Source: Arenicella chitinivorans
Lineage (GTDB): Bacteria; Pseudomonadota; Gammaproteobacteria; Arenicellales; Arenicellaceae
Direction of reading: 5' to 3'
DNA: 64,000 nucleotides
NCBI RefSeq assembly: GCF_014651515.1
Contig: NZ_BMXA01000002.1
Span: 62,001-126,000 of the forward strand
Below are positions 1 to 8,920 of this stretch, one piece after another. The notes beneath the pieces were generated by a model, which saw only the letters and a program-made list of their open reading frames with translations, was not told the origin of the DNA and searched no databases. Numbering within the stretch: position 1 is the stretch's first letter; every line of letters begins with the position of its first letter. The position numbers and the translations under genes are program-made.

Positions 1-554
1 GTCACCCAGTCACGCAAACATTCATTGATGGCGTCTTTCAGCGTTTGTTGGCCATCTGTGACCGCCACCACTTCGGAACCCATGTTTTCCATCCAAAAAA
101 CATTGGGGCGTTGTCGTGCGACATCCACGGCGCCCATATAAATTTTACTTTCAAAGCCAAACCGAGCAGCCATGGTCGCGGTGGCATAGCCGTGTTGTCC
201 TGCACCCGTTTCGGCAATGACGCGGGTTTTGCCCATGCGTTTAACCAGCAGACCTTGCCCCATCACATTATTGATTTTGTGTGAGCCAGTGTGGTTCAGG
301 TCTTCACGTTTGACGTAGATCTGTGCGCCCCCAAGTTTGGCCGACAGGTTGGCCAAATGGGTAACCGGAGTTGGGCGACCAGAATAAGCCTGCATTAATG
401 CCACAAACTCCGACCAAAAATTGGGGTCGTTACGGGCTTTGCGGAATTCGGCTTTCAGCTCCTCAATGGTGCTGTGTAAGATTTCGGGCAGGAAGGTACC
501 GCCATATTGGCCATAATAGCCTTCACGGCCTTCGCTAAAGTTGAATAGATCCAT
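1..554 (-). CDS. trpB: tryptophan synthase beta chain, 3' end cut by the window
   Basis: TrpB joins indole and L-serine to make L-tryptophan with pyridoxal phosphate, in a complex with TrpA in the cytoplasm. The first ~184 residues are present; the rest lies left of the window. The family N-terminus 'GGTFLPEIL' is at residues 18-26. 'HTGSHKINN' holds the PLP-binding lysine, K93 here. '[12 protein letters not shown]' and '[14 protein letters not shown]' are also typical. The ATG at 554 is placed as in other TrpB proteins. Transcription runs out of the window, so whether trpA follows is unknown. An inverted repeat at 588-622 lies just upstream. Confidence 0.95.
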   Translation of the reverse strand, partial: MDLFNFSEGREGYYGQYGGTFLPEILHSTIEELKAEFRKARNDPNFWSEFVALMQAYSGRPTPVTHLANLSAKLGGAQIYVKREDLNHTGSHKINNVMGQGLLVKRMGKTRVIAETGAGQHGYATATMAARFGFESKIYMGAVDVARQRPNVFWMENMGSEVVAVTDGQQTLKDAINECLRDWV

Positions 555-587
555 GTGATCGTTGAATCGGTGTGTGGCAGCTAATCG

Positions 588-622
588 TATCACTGGCTGC
601 AAGGATTAACCAGACAGTGATA
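588..622. promoter_or_regulatory. inverted repeat upstream of trpB
   Basis: TATCACTG (588-595) and CAGTGATA (615-622) are perfect 8-bp complements around a 19-bp spacer that itself contains TGG/CCA. It lies 33 bp before the trpB ATG, so it could be an operator or a leader hairpin. It is only a symmetry seen in the sequence; no known Trp regulator consensus is claimed. Confidence 0.3.
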
Positions 623-712
623 GCGGTTTGACCAGCTGGGTTTGGGTTTTTGTTTGCGCCGCTTAGACGGCATGATGTAAGTTACTGGATTGCTCATGAT
701 CATGGCGTGACT

Positions 713-1483
713 ATGGACACCGTAATTCTGATTAAGCTGATCTCCAATTTGCTCTACCCGCTGGGTCTGAGTTGTAGTCTGTTGGTGCTTGGCTTATTGG
801 CGCGTTGGCGTCAGCGACGCCGGATCGCAGGCTGCAGTATTGTACTCAGTGTGCTGGTCCTGCTACTTTCATCCAACCCGATGGTGGCGCGGTGGCTGGC
901 AGGCAAGCTTGAAAGTCAGTACCCGCAGCAACCGCTACAGTTGATTGCCAATCATGATGCGATTTTGGTTCTGGGCGGCGGTATTCGAATTCCGACTGCG
1001 CCAGCCATGCATCCCCAGCTGGGTGTGAGTTCCGATCGATTATGGTATGCCGCGCAGTTGTATCGAGCGGGCAAAGCGCCGCGTGTTTTTTTACTGGGTG
1101 GTAACGTGTATCCGCAGCCTGGATTGCAGCCGGAAGCGTTCTATGCCCGAGATCTACTCGTGCAATGGGGCGTTCCGGTGGACGCGATTGTGCTTGAAAC
1201 GCAAAGTCGAACTACAGAGCAAAACCGCGATGGACTGCGTCCTCTCATTCAGCAGTATGAGCTGAAATCAGCGTTGTTAGTCACGTCTGCATTACACATG
1301 CCACGTGCCAAAGTGTTATTCGATGATTTACCCTTACGCTTGACGCCCGCGTCGGCCGATGTGCTGGTGCGTGAGGTGGCGTATCCAACCCTGTTTGAAT
1401 GGTTGCCGTCGGCGTCGGCGTTGTTGCTGTCGACCAAGGCGTTGCACGAGTACTACGGTGGTTGGTTTGCACGCATAAATTAG
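713..1483 (+). CDS. YdcF/SanA-like DUF218 membrane protein
   Basis: A 256-residue protein of the DUF218 superfamily (YdcF, SanA, ElyC), linked in other bacteria to envelope integrity and lipid-carrier metabolism; its exact reaction is unknown. Two N-terminal hydrophobic segments (about residues 4-30 and 42-60) are followed by the domain, starting at 'DAILVLGGG' and continuing with 'SSDRLWYAAQLYRAGK', 'VFLLGGN' and 'LETQSRTTEQN'. The ATG at 713 puts the first membrane segment at the N-terminus; an in-frame ATG at 650 would add 21 residues unlike the family. It is convergent with the phosphopantetheinyl transferase gene and the two 3' ends overlap by 4 bp. Confidence 0.85.
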   Translation: MDTVILIKLISNLLYPLGLSCSLLVLGLLARWRQRRRIAGCSIVLSVLVLLLSSNPMVARWLAGKLESQYPQQPLQLIANHDAILVLGGGIRIPTAPAMHPQLGVSSDRLWYAAQLYRAGKAPRVFLLGGNVYPQPGLQPEAFYARDLLVQWGVPVDAIVLETQSRTTEQNRDGLRPLIQQYELKSALLVTSALHMPRAKVLFDDLPLRLTPASADVLVREVAYPTLFEWLPSASALLLSTKALHEYYGGWFARIN

Positions 1484-2241
1484 AGGTCGCGTATTTGATT
1501 GAATGCGCGGATACGTAACGGTGTATGACCGGCGTGCACCACTGCCGAGATCAAATCATCGCCAAGCGCAAATTGCTGTAAACGCCACGCTCGATTTTGC
1601 GGATCAAAAAAGTTCAGCGCCTGTGCGTCACCGTTGCTTAAGTCCTGCTCATTCATCTTGAAGTTGATGCCCTTGCCAGTGGCCTTGCCGAACGCTTCTT
1701 TGCGGGTCCAGATGGCCAGAAAGCGTCGTGCATCAACATCGCCGTTACGCGTCACAAATTGCTGTTCGGCGTTAGTAAATCGATCTGCTGCGATGGCCGC
1801 AAAATTATTTTTCCGAGCGTACGATTCAATGTCCACGCCGACTTCCCGCCGACGACAGAACGCGAACAGGCCGTGGCGTTGACTCTGATGCTGCGTGTCG
1901 GTGAAATTAAAATGCAGATCGTGCTCCTTATGGCTGAGGGATGGCTTATTCATTGACGAGTAGCTCAACTGCACGGCATTGGGTGTGGTGGTGGTGTACG
2001 CGGCCAACAGGTTAAGCAAGTAGTAGCGCCCGGCAAGATACGCCTCTTGCGCGTCACCTGCGCGTCGACGCAGGTACCGGTCGCGCTGGATGTCGCTCAG
2101 TAGTGTGAGTGCATCGCCTTGTTGTTGTTCAGACAGTGACAGCGGTAGCCACCAAAGATGCAGCTCGTCGGCCTCTAAGTTAGGAACCGATGGATGCACG
2201 ATGCTCTGCCATGTCAGGTTGGTGCCGAGCAGCTCAGTCAT
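1480..2241 (-). CDS. 4'-phosphopantetheinyl transferase, Sfp type
   Basis: Transfers the phosphopantetheine arm of coenzyme A onto a serine of acyl or peptidyl carrier proteins. The Mg-binding motif 'GVDIES' is at residues 135-140 and the second catalytic motif 'WTRKEAFGKATGKG' at 178-191, both intact. The length (253 residues) fits the Sfp/Gsp class rather than short AcpS. I chose the ATG at 2241; an in-frame TTG at 2274 would add 11 residues. No polyketide or peptide synthetase gene lies in the window, so its carrier-protein partner is unknown. Confidence 0.88.
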   Translation of the reverse strand: MTELLGTNLTWQSIVHPSVPNLEADELHLWWLPLSLSEQQQGDALTLLSDIQRDRYLRRRAGDAQEAYLAGRYYLLNLLAAYTTTTPNAVQLSYSSMNKPSLSHKEHDLHFNFTDTQHQSQRHGLFAFCRRREVGVDIESYARKNNFAAIAADRFTNAEQQFVTRNGDVDARRFLAIWTRKEAFGKATGKGINFKMNEQDLSNGDAQALNFFDPQNRAWRLQQFALGDDLISAVVHAGHTPLRIRAFNQIRDL

Positions 2242-2379
2242 GGTGTGAACTAAAATTGAATTTTTGGAAAGCAAACACTGTTACGATAGGTCTAAATAGT
2301 GAGCATGAAACTTGTGAGCGAGATCATCGCCACACGGTTGTGACGGAATCGTCCGTAACCAATTGAATACGATACTAAT

Positions 2380-3084
2380 ATGAAAACCAAACTTATCCTA
2401 GCGGCCATTTTTGTGGCGTTGATCGTGGCATTTTTTGCGTTTGATCTCGGGCAGTTATTCACCTTAGAGAATTTGAAAGCACAACAAGCTGCATTGAGTG
2501 AGTATTATACGAACAACACGCTACTGATCATCGCGGCGTTTTTTTTGGTATACGTCGCTGTGGCTGGAATGGGTCTGCCGGCCGCCGCGATTATGACGGT
2601 TGCCGCGGGCGCGATTTTTGGTTTCTGGACCGGATTTATTCTGGTGTCATTTGCCAGCACCATGGGTGCGACGATCGCGTTCCTGCTGACCCGATACCTG
2701 TTTCACGATGCAGTGCAGCGCAAGTTTGGTGACAAGTTAGCCAAACTGAATGCCGGAATCGAACGCGAGGGCGCGATGTATGTGTTCAGTCTTCGCTTGG
2801 TGCCATTTATTCCATTTTTTGTGATCAACTCTGTACTGGCGCTGACCAAGTTGAAGGCGGTGACCTTTTACTGGGCCAGCCAAATAGGCATGTTGCTTGG
2901 CACGGCGGTGTATGTGAACGCTGGGACCCAGCTGGCCACGATCGAGACCATGGGCGATATTGTGGATATTCGTATCATTGCGTCATTTTTACTGTTGGCA
3001 GTCTTCCCGTTTATTGCCAAGCGGTTACTGCGACTAATTCGACCTGACAACACCGCGCTGGATGAGGAGCAAACGAATGCCTAA
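2380..3084 (+). CDS. TVP38/TMEM64 (VTT domain) membrane protein
   Basis: A 234-residue polytopic inner-membrane protein of the SNARE-associated/VTT family. An N-terminal membrane anchor (about 4-22) is followed by the VTT core (about 50-205). Typical pieces are 'AAGAIFGFWTGF', 'RLVPFIPFFVIN' and a glycine-rich helix at 'GMLLGTAVY'. The family is related to DedA and has been tied to membrane homeostasis and lipid movement; its substrate here is unknown. The 3' end overlaps the next gene by 8 bp, so the two are probably translated together. VTT proteins and this type of flavoprotein reductase are often neighbours. Confidence 0.9.
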   Translation: MKTKLILAAIFVALIVAFFAFDLGQLFTLENLKAQQAALSEYYTNNTLLIIAAFFLVYVAVAGMGLPAAAIMTVAAGAIFGFWTGFILVSFASTMGATIAFLLTRYLFHDAVQRKFGDKLAKLNAGIEREGAMYVFSLRLVPFIPFFVINSVLALTKLKAVTFYWASQIGMLLGTAVYVNAGTQLATIETMGDIVDIRIIASFLLLAVFPFIAKRLLRLIRPDNTALDEEQTNA

Positions 3085-4513
3085 ATACGAAGCAAATTTA
3101 GTGGTTATCGGCGCGGGCTCAGCCGGTTTGGTTAGTGCGTATATCGCCGCTGCGGTGAAGGCTAAGGTCATTTTGATCGAGCGACACAAAATGGGTGGCG
3201 ACTGTTTGAATACTGGGTGTGTGCCAAGTAAGGCGATCTTGCGTTCCGCTAAAGTGGCCAGCTTGATGCGTCGAGCGGACGAGTTCGGTATCGAGTCGGT
3301 GCCGGTGAAGCCCGTGTTTAAGAAGGTGATGCAGCGGGTACAGGATGTGGTGGCAGCGATTGAGCCGCATGATTCGGTTGAACGATACACCGAGTTAGGT
3401 GTGGAGTGCGTAAAGGGTGATGCGCAGATAGTGGATCCGCACACGGTGCGTGTTGGTGAGCGTGAAATTACCACTAAAAGTATTATCATCGCGGCTGGTG
3501 CCAGCCCGTTTGTTCCGCCGATCGAAGGGCTGGATAAAATCAAATACCTCACGTCTGACAATATTTGGCAGTTAAATGAATGCCCAAAACGCTTGGTCGT
3601 TTTGGGTGGCGGACCAATCGGGTGCGAATTGAGTCAGGCGTTTTCCAAACTTGGCTCTGAAGTCACCATCGTCGAAATGGCCGACCAGATCATGGGGCGT
3701 GAAGATGGGGATGTGGTTGATGTGGTGAGTAAGCGGTTTGCTCAAGACGGAATTCGCGTTCTCACCGGGCATAGGGCAGTTAAGGTAAGTGATGGGCGCG
3801 AGCGACTATTGCATTGTGACACCGCGCAAGGGCAAATTGAAATCCCCTTTGACGCATTGTTGGTGGCGGTTGGACGCAAAGCGAATACCGAGGGAATGGC
3901 CTTGGACTCTCTGGGAATTGAATTAAACCAAAACGGTACGATCGACACGGATCAATATCTGCGCACGGCGGTACCGAATATCTTCGCATGCGGCGATATT
4001 ACTGGGCCTTACCAGTTTACGCATGCGGCTTCACACCAGGCTTGGTATGCCACAGTGAACGCGTTATTCGGCTTTTTGAAGAAGTTTAAGGTCGATTATC
4101 GAGTGATTCCATGGGCCACATTTACCGCACCAGAAGTGGCACGGGTTGGGTTGAGTGAGGCAGATGCAAGGCAGCTGAATATCGACTATGAGGTTACCAA
4201 ATACGGTATCGATGATCTCGATCGTGCGATTGCAGACGGCGAGGCGCATGGCTTCGTAAAGATCATCACTCCGCGAAATAAAGACAAAATTTTGGGTGTG
4301 ACTATTGTTGGTCATCAAGCTGGTGACCTGATTGCTGAGTATGTTTTAGCCATGAAACACAATATCGGTTTGAACAAAATACTTGGCACAATTCACCTGT
4401 ATCCGAGTTTTTCCGAGGCAAATAAATACGTTGCTGGGAACTGGAAACGAGCACATCAGCCGCAAACCCTTTTAAAATGGGTGGAAAAGTTCCATAATTG
4501 GCGCAGGGGTTAA
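3077..4513 (+). CDS. FAD-dependent pyridine nucleotide-disulfide oxidoreductase
   Basis: A 478-residue flavoprotein of the dihydrolipoamide dehydrogenase/mercuric reductase family. 'VIGAGSAG' (10-17) binds FAD, and 'GGDCLNTGCVPSK' carries the redox pair C43/C48. 'VVLGGGPIGCELSQ' is the NAD(P)-binding fold, 'NIFACGDITG' the second FAD contact, and the C-terminal 'HLYPSFSEA' holds the catalytic His-Glu site. It lacks the N-terminal metal-binding domain and the C-terminal Cys-Cys pair of MerA, so mercury reduction is not supported. It overlaps the VTT gene, suggesting a linked membrane/redox role. The ATG at 3077 begins just before the FAD strand; an upstream in-frame start at 3062 adds five residues. 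Confidence 0.88.
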   Translation: MPKYEANLVVIGAGSAGLVSAYIAAAVKAKVILIERHKMGGDCLNTGCVPSKAILRSAKVASLMRRADEFGIESVPVKPVFKKVMQRVQDVVAAIEPHDSVERYTELGVECVKGDAQIVDPHTVRVGEREITTKSIIIAAGASPFVPPIEGLDKIKYLTSDNIWQLNECPKRLVVLGGGPIGCELSQAFSKLGSEVTIVEMADQIMGREDGDVVDVVSKRFAQDGIRVLTGHRAVKVSDGRERLLHCDTAQGQIEIPFDALLVAVGRKANTEGMALDSLGIELNQNGTIDTDQYLRTAVPNIFACGDITGPYQFTHAASHQAWYATVNALFGFLKKFKVDYRVIPWATFTAPEVARVGLSEADARQLNIDYEVTKYGIDDLDRAIADGEAHGFVKIITPRNKDKILGVTIVGHQAGDLIAEYVLAMKHNIGLNKILGTIHLYPSFSEANKYVAGNWKRAHQPQTLLKWVEKFHNWRRG

Positions 4514-4636
4514 TGGTGAGCGTTACCATAAAAGGGAGCATGTAGGGCAGATTCCCATCAGAAAAATAAGCGTTCACCTCCACGAAATAGCCGTAGCAAA
4601 TATCCCCCAAGGCTAACGGACAATGAGGTTGAAACC

Positions 4637-5515
4637 ATGTTTTATTGGGTTGAGGAGATGCGCGTGTTATACGCGTTGAGGAAATGGGTTGTCGGGGCGA
4701 CATGCAGTGTTGCATTACTGGTGTCGGGCTTAGTCTCGGCTGCACCAGGTCCGGAATCAAAAAGTATTGAATTCTGGGATGACTACGAAGAACGCAGTCT
4801 GATTAATGTGAATCACGATCCTTGGCAAGCGATTCTAAATAGATATTTGGATGACACGCATCCAAGTGGCATTAATCGGTTTGATTACGCGGGAGTCACC
4901 GAAGTCGATCTGCAGCGTCTTGCTGACTATCTCGACTATTTGCAATTACTTGAACCGCGCCAATTAAATCGCAGTGAACAGTTGGCGTATTGGATCAATT
5001 TGTATAACGCAAAAACGGTCGAGATCGTGATCCGTTCTTACCAAAATGGCGACGAGGTTAGTAGTATTCGTCAGATCCGTTCTGGAGTTTTTACGGCGGG
5101 TCCTTGGGAACGCGAGTCGGTGAAGATTTCGCAGCAGGATCTGAGTTTAGACAATATTGAGCATGGCATTCTACGTCCACACTGGCAGGACCATCGTCTA
5201 CACTTTGTGTTGAATTGTGCCAGTCTAGGCTGCCCGAACTTGCTCAAAACGGCGTTCGATGGTGACAATAACGAGGCTCTTCTGAACGGCGCAGAACAGG
5301 CGTTTATGCAGCATCCTCGTGCGGCGCGCATTGAGAATGGGCAATTAGTTTTGTCCTCTTTGTTCGATTGGTATGGCAAAGATTTTGCGGACGATGAGGC
5401 GGGTATGCTAGCGTATCTGCGTAAACACGTGAGTCCAGAAGTCGCCGGTGCCATCGGTGCTGCCGGTGGTCCAGAATTTGAATACGATTGGGATTTGAAT
5501 AAACCGGACTCCTGA
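4637..5515 (+). CDS. exported DUF547 protein
   Basis: A 292-residue protein with an N-terminal signal segment (hydrophobic stretch about 16-35, ending 'VSAAPG') and a DUF547 domain over most of the rest. Family hallmarks are 'AYWINLYNAKTVE', 'RESVKISQQDLSLDNIEH' and 'HFVLNCASLGCP'. DUF547 has a papain-like-fold character in some descriptions, but no activity is established for this protein. GAGG about 9 bp before the ATG at 4637 supports that start; a second ATG at 4658 has GAGGAG directly against it. The location is probably periplasmic. Confidence 0.85.
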   Translation: MFYWVEEMRVLYALRKWVVGATCSVALLVSGLVSAAPGPESKSIEFWDDYEERSLINVNHDPWQAILNRYLDDTHPSGINRFDYAGVTEVDLQRLADYLDYLQLLEPRQLNRSEQLAYWINLYNAKTVEIVIRSYQNGDEVSSIRQIRSGVFTAGPWERESVKISQQDLSLDNIEHGILRPHWQDHRLHFVLNCASLGCPNLLKTAFDGDNNEALLNGAEQAFMQHPRAARIENGQLVLSSLFDWYGKDFADDEAGMLAYLRKHVSPEVAGAIGAAGGPEFEYDWDLNKPDS

Positions 5516-5587
5516 GCCTTGTCTGCAGCGCGTTGCTTGGTGCAGAATCGATGGTCTCAAAACCAAGTACGCATTCAGTCTTAGTGT

Positions 5588-6166
5588 ATGGCTCACGATC
5601 ACGCAGTTTCAGCTCAAATTCAGCAACAGCTCAGTCAGGCGTTGCAAACGCTCCGTGCCGGTGGCGTAATCGCGTATCCAACAGAGTATTGTTTTGGTCT
5701 TGGTTGCGATCCACGTAATCAACGCAGCGTCGAGCGACTATTGCGGGTAAAGCAACGTGATGCGTCGCAAGGTGTCATTTTAATTGCCGGTGACCTCGCG
5801 CAGGTCGAAGACTATGCTGAGCTTGCTGGGCTGACTAAGATTGAGCAGATTCAGGCTAGCTGGCCAGGAGCGAATACTTGGTTGTTGCCGGCGAAAGCAC
5901 ACGTCCCTGCTTGGGTGCGTGGCAAACATACCACAATTGCCATGCGTATTCCGGGTCATCCTATTAGTCGTGTGCTGTGCCAAGAGTACGGGCACGCCAT
6001 CGTCTCGACTAGCGCCAATCGCCATGGCCAGCCAGCGTTGCTAACGACTGAGACGGTGATGGCTGAGTTGGGCGATGAGTTGGATTTCGTCTTGGATGCG
6101 CCGGTCGGTGGTGCGGAGTCTGCCTCGACAATTCGGGATGCCATCACCGGACAAATCCTGCGATAA
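5588..6166 (+). CDS. tsaC: threonylcarbamoyl-AMP synthase, TsaC/YrdC
   Basis: Makes threonylcarbamoyl-AMP from threonine, bicarbonate and ATP, the first step of t6A formation at position 37 of ANN-decoding tRNAs. Its 192 residues match the short TsaC form without the extra Sua5 domain. '[18 protein letters not shown]' (about 24-41) and '[15 protein letters not shown]' are the substrate-binding signature; 'AMRIPGHP' and '[11 protein letters not shown]' follow as expected. The gene is first of a tsaC-hemF-waaA run on the plus strand with small gaps, which suggests co-transcription. Confidence 0.93.
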   Translation: MAHDHAVSAQIQQQLSQALQTLRAGGVIAYPTEYCFGLGCDPRNQRSVERLLRVKQRDASQGVILIAGDLAQVEDYAELAGLTKIEQIQASWPGANTWLLPAKAHVPAWVRGKHTTIAMRIPGHPISRVLCQEYGHAIVSTSANRHGQPALLTTETVMAELGDELDFVLDAPVGGAESASTIRDAITGQILR

Positions 6167-6200
6167 TCGGTCGCCAATTGAACAACCTTCTATTAGACGC

Positions 6201-7100
6201 ATGCGAGACCAAGTCGTTCAGTATCTCAAGTCCCTGCAAGACGCAATTTGTGATGGGCTCAGTCAGTTAGATGGCTCGAACTTTGTAGAAGACGCTTGGA
6301 CGCACCACAGCGGCCAGGGCGGGGGGCGCACGCGCGTTTTGGCGGATGGCAACGTGATCGAAAAAGGTGGCGTATTATTCTCGCACATCATGGGCGACAA
6401 AATGCCAGCTTCGGCAAGCGCCAAACGACCGGAGCTGGCAGGTAAGTCGTTCGAGGCAATGGGGGTATCGTTGGTTATTCATCCGCGCAACCCTTTTGCC
6501 CCGACGTCGCATATGAACGTGCGATTCTTTGTCGCAGGTGCCGACACCGACGCACCAGTTTGGTGGTTTGGTGGTGGTTTTGATCTGACACCATACTATG
6601 GATTTGAAGAGGATGCGCGCCACTGGCATCAAACTGCCTACTCGGCGTGCGAACCCTTTGGTGAGCGCACGTATCGAGACTATAAAACTTGGTGCGATGA
6701 GTACTTCCACTTGCCGCACCGGCAAGAGCAGCGGGGCATTGGCGGCTTGTTTTTTGACGACGTCAATACGCCGGGGTTTGATGCCTGCTTTGGCCTTATG
6801 CGCAACGTAGGTGACCACTACCTGCCTGCGATCCTGCCGATCCTCGAGCGACGCAAAGATACGCCTTATGAGCAAGCACACCGTGACTGGCAGTTGCTGC
6901 GCCGAGGTCGTTACGTGGAGTTCAATCTCGTATTCGACCGCGGGACATTATTTGGTTTACAGTCTGGCGGGCGCACGGAGTCAATTTTAGTATCGATGCC
7001 TCCCATGGTGGCCTGGGCGTATCGCGCAGAACCCAAACCTGGAACACCCGAGGCAGAATTGTTGTCCAGATACCTTGTGCCACAAGATTGGTTGTCATGA
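6201..7100 (+). CDS. hemF: oxygen-dependent coproporphyrinogen III oxidase
   Basis: Converts coproporphyrinogen III to protoporphyrinogen IX with oxygen, in haem synthesis. The protein is 299 residues, the usual length. Strong family blocks are 'HMNVRFF', '[13 protein letters not shown]', 'GIGGLFFDD', and the C-terminal run '[16 protein letters not shown]' followed by '[14 protein letters not shown]'. The ATG at 6201 ('[15 protein letters not shown]') gives the normal N-terminus; an in-frame start at 6075 inside tsaC is not needed. The stop overlaps the waaA start as ATGA. Confidence 0.96.
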   Translation: MRDQVVQYLKSLQDAICDGLSQLDGSNFVEDAWTHHSGQGGGRTRVLADGNVIEKGGVLFSHIMGDKMPASASAKRPELAGKSFEAMGVSLVIHPRNPFAPTSHMNVRFFVAGADTDAPVWWFGGGFDLTPYYGFEEDARHWHQTAYSACEPFGERTYRDYKTWCDEYFHLPHRQEQRGIGGLFFDDVNTPGFDACFGLMRNVGDHYLPAILPILERRKDTPYEQAHRDWQLLRRGRYVEFNLVFDRGTLFGLQSGGRTESILVSMPPMVAWAYRAEPKPGTPEAELLSRYLVPQDWLS

Positions 7101-8377
7101 TTTGGCTTTACCGCCTCATTCTAAATTTGGCTATCCCGTTTGGTTTGATCGGGCTGGTGTTGCGCGGGTTTCGCAATCCACAGTACTGGCGTCGGTGGCC
7201 AGAACGTTTCGGTGTAGTGCCGCGCCAGGTTCGCGATGCGGGCCCGTTTGATTACTGGATCCATGCGGTCTCGGTTGGTGAAGCGCGCGCGGCGGCACCA
7301 CTGGTCAAACAGTTGCTAAGCGAGCAACCCGAACTCAAGATTCTGGTGACCACCACGACACCGACCGGCTCGGCGATGGTTCAAATGATGCTGCAGGATC
7401 GCGTGCGCCATTGTTATTTTCCGTATGATTTGAGTTGGGCGATGCGACGCTTTGTGGTGGCGGTGCGACCTCGAATCGCGTTGATTATGGAGACCGAAAT
7501 CTGGCCAGAAATGATAGCCATCGTGAAGCAGCACGATGCCTTACTGGTGTACACCAATGTGCGCTTGTCAGAGCGCTCCTATCGTGGCTATGCACGATTC
7601 TCAAATTGGGTTTCACAGACCCTCAGTCATGTGGATCATTTTGCGGTGCAAGGTGATTTAGACGCCAAGCATTTAGCCTTGCTGGGTGTGCCTGAAGCCA
7701 AAATCAGCATTACTGGCAGTATCAAATTTGATGTGGCGGTACCACCAAGTTTGTTTGAGTCGGCCGAAGTATTGCGGCGGCAGTTGGGGCAGGATCGCCT
7801 GATCTGGATTGCCGGCAGCACGCGTGAGGGCGAAGAGGGCATTATTCTCTCTGTCTACAAAGAACTTAAATCGCGGTTCCCCAGCTTGTTGCTGGTGTTG
7901 GTGCCAAGGCACCCAGAGCGCTTTGATTCGGTGGCGCGCAAAGTGCAGCGACGTGGCCTTATCGGTGTGCGACGCACCGATCAACTGCCGCAGATCGATA
8001 GTGATGTGGACGTGTATTTGGGCGACACCATGGGGGAATTGTCCCTGCTGTACGCCAGTTCAGATGTGGCTTTCGTCGGTGGTAGTCTAGTGCCACTAGG
8101 TGGTCAAAATATTCTCGAACCGTGTGCGCTTGGCGTGCCGGTCGTGTTCGGACAACACATGTTTAATTTTCCTGATATCAGTCGATGGACAATCAAGGAA
8201 GGGGCCGGCGTTATGGTGCACAGTGAGCAGGCGCTGGCTGAAACGGTCGCAGAGTTGCTGGCGAACGCTAATTTTCGTGACGAAATGGGGCGTCGAGGCC
8301 GCGCGTTTATCGATGCGCATCGCGGTGCGCTGGCTCGAAATGTGGCTTTACTGTCGAGCTTAACCGCGCACCAGTAA
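7097..8377 (+). CDS. waaA: 3-deoxy-D-manno-octulosonate (Kdo) transferase
   Basis: Adds Kdo from CMP-Kdo to the lipid A precursor at the cytoplasmic face of the inner membrane, so this organism makes Gram-negative lipopolysaccharide. The 426-residue protein has an N-terminal membrane anchor. '[15 protein letters not shown]' holds the catalytic glutamate; 'METEIWPEM' and the GT-B C-terminal blocks 'GSTREGEEG', 'LVPRHPERF' and '[15 protein letters not shown]' follow. The ATG at 7097 overlaps the hemF stop; a TTG at 7088 is in frame but less likely. Whether it is mono- or bifunctional cannot be read from the sequence. Confidence 0.95.
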   Translation: MIWLYRLILNLAIPFGLIGLVLRGFRNPQYWRRWPERFGVVPRQVRDAGPFDYWIHAVSVGEARAAAPLVKQLLSEQPELKILVTTTTPTGSAMVQMMLQDRVRHCYFPYDLSWAMRRFVVAVRPRIALIMETEIWPEMIAIVKQHDALLVYTNVRLSERSYRGYARFSNWVSQTLSHVDHFAVQGDLDAKHLALLGVPEAKISITGSIKFDVAVPPSLFESAEVLRRQLGQDRLIWIAGSTREGEEGIILSVYKELKSRFPSLLLVLVPRHPERFDSVARKVQRRGLIGVRRTDQLPQIDSDVDVYLGDTMGELSLLYASSDVAFVGGSLVPLGGQNILEPCALGVPVVFGQHMFNFPDISRWTIKEGAGVMVHSEQALAETVAELLANANFRDEMGRRGRAFIDAHRGALARNVALLSSLTAHQ

Positions 8378-8378
8378 T

Positions 8379-8397
8379 CCCGTGTTAAAGAAACGGG
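8379..8397. terminator. short hairpin between convergent waaA and the nudix gene
   Basis: CCCGT (8379-8383) and ACGGG (8393-8397) pair across a 9-nt loop in the 7-bp gap between the convergent waaA and nudix stop codons, running into the nudix 3' end. There is no T-run, so it is at best a weak bidirectional terminator. Confidence 0.25.
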
Positions 8398-8903
8398 TGG
8401 TCGGATTCGAGCCGTAATAACAGCGCGAGCGTTTTCGCGTCGTCGATTTCACCGTTCAGGCACATCGCTTTTACTGTCTTCAGCGGCAGCCAGTGTGCGT
8501 CCAATTGTTCGGCATCGTCCAAGTTTACTTGACCATCGGCGAGGTCGCGCGCCTCGAATAGATACAAAACTTCATTGCTGAATCCCGGGCTGCACACGAT
8601 CTTGCCCAAATCCCGCCAGCGGTGGGCTTTTACCCCAGCTTCCTCTTCCAGTTCACGTCGGGCGGTCTCCAACGGTGGTTCATTGGGTTCCAGGCAGCCA
8701 GCAGGAAACTCCCAAATAAAGCGCCCAACCGCATGTCGCCACTGTTTCAGCAGACAAACTTCGTCTTTTTCGTTGATCGCTGCAATCACGGCGCCACCAG
8801 GATGCTTAACAATATCGAAATAGGTGTGCCCTCCATTGGGAAAATCGACCCGCTCTTTGTGTAAGTCGATCAGGCTACCCTTGTGGATTAGTTTATTGCG
8901 CAT
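8385..8903 (-). CDS. Nudix hydrolase, ADP-ribose pyrophosphatase-like
   Basis: A 172-residue Nudix hydrolase. The Nudix box fits GX5EX7REUXEEXGU exactly: it begins 'GCLEPNE', has the seven residues 'PPLETAR', and ends 'RELEEEAGV' (about 69-91). The upstream 'WEFPAG' and the overall order resemble ADP-ribose/NDP-sugar pyrophosphatases (NudF/NudE type), which would place it in clearance of nucleoside diphosphate derivatives. The exact substrate is not shown. It follows gpmI on the minus strand with a 17-bp gap and is probably the last gene of that run. Confidence 0.88.
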   Translation of the reverse strand: MRNKLIHKGSLIDLHKERVDFPNGGHTYFDIVKHPGGAVIAAINEKDEVCLLKQWRHAVGRFIWEFPAGCLEPNEPPLETARRELEEEAGVKAHRWRDLGKIVCSPGFSNEVLYLFEARDLADGQVNLDDAEQLDAHWLPLKTVKAMCLNGEIDDAKTLALLLRLESDHPFL

Positions 8904-8920
8904 CCGTGTTTGGGTCCATC

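Noticed and set aside
3077-4513. Mercuric reductase
   Set aside because: The N-terminal metal-binding domain and the C-terminal Cys pair of MerA are absent, and no mer genes are near; only a general disulfide reductase call is supported.
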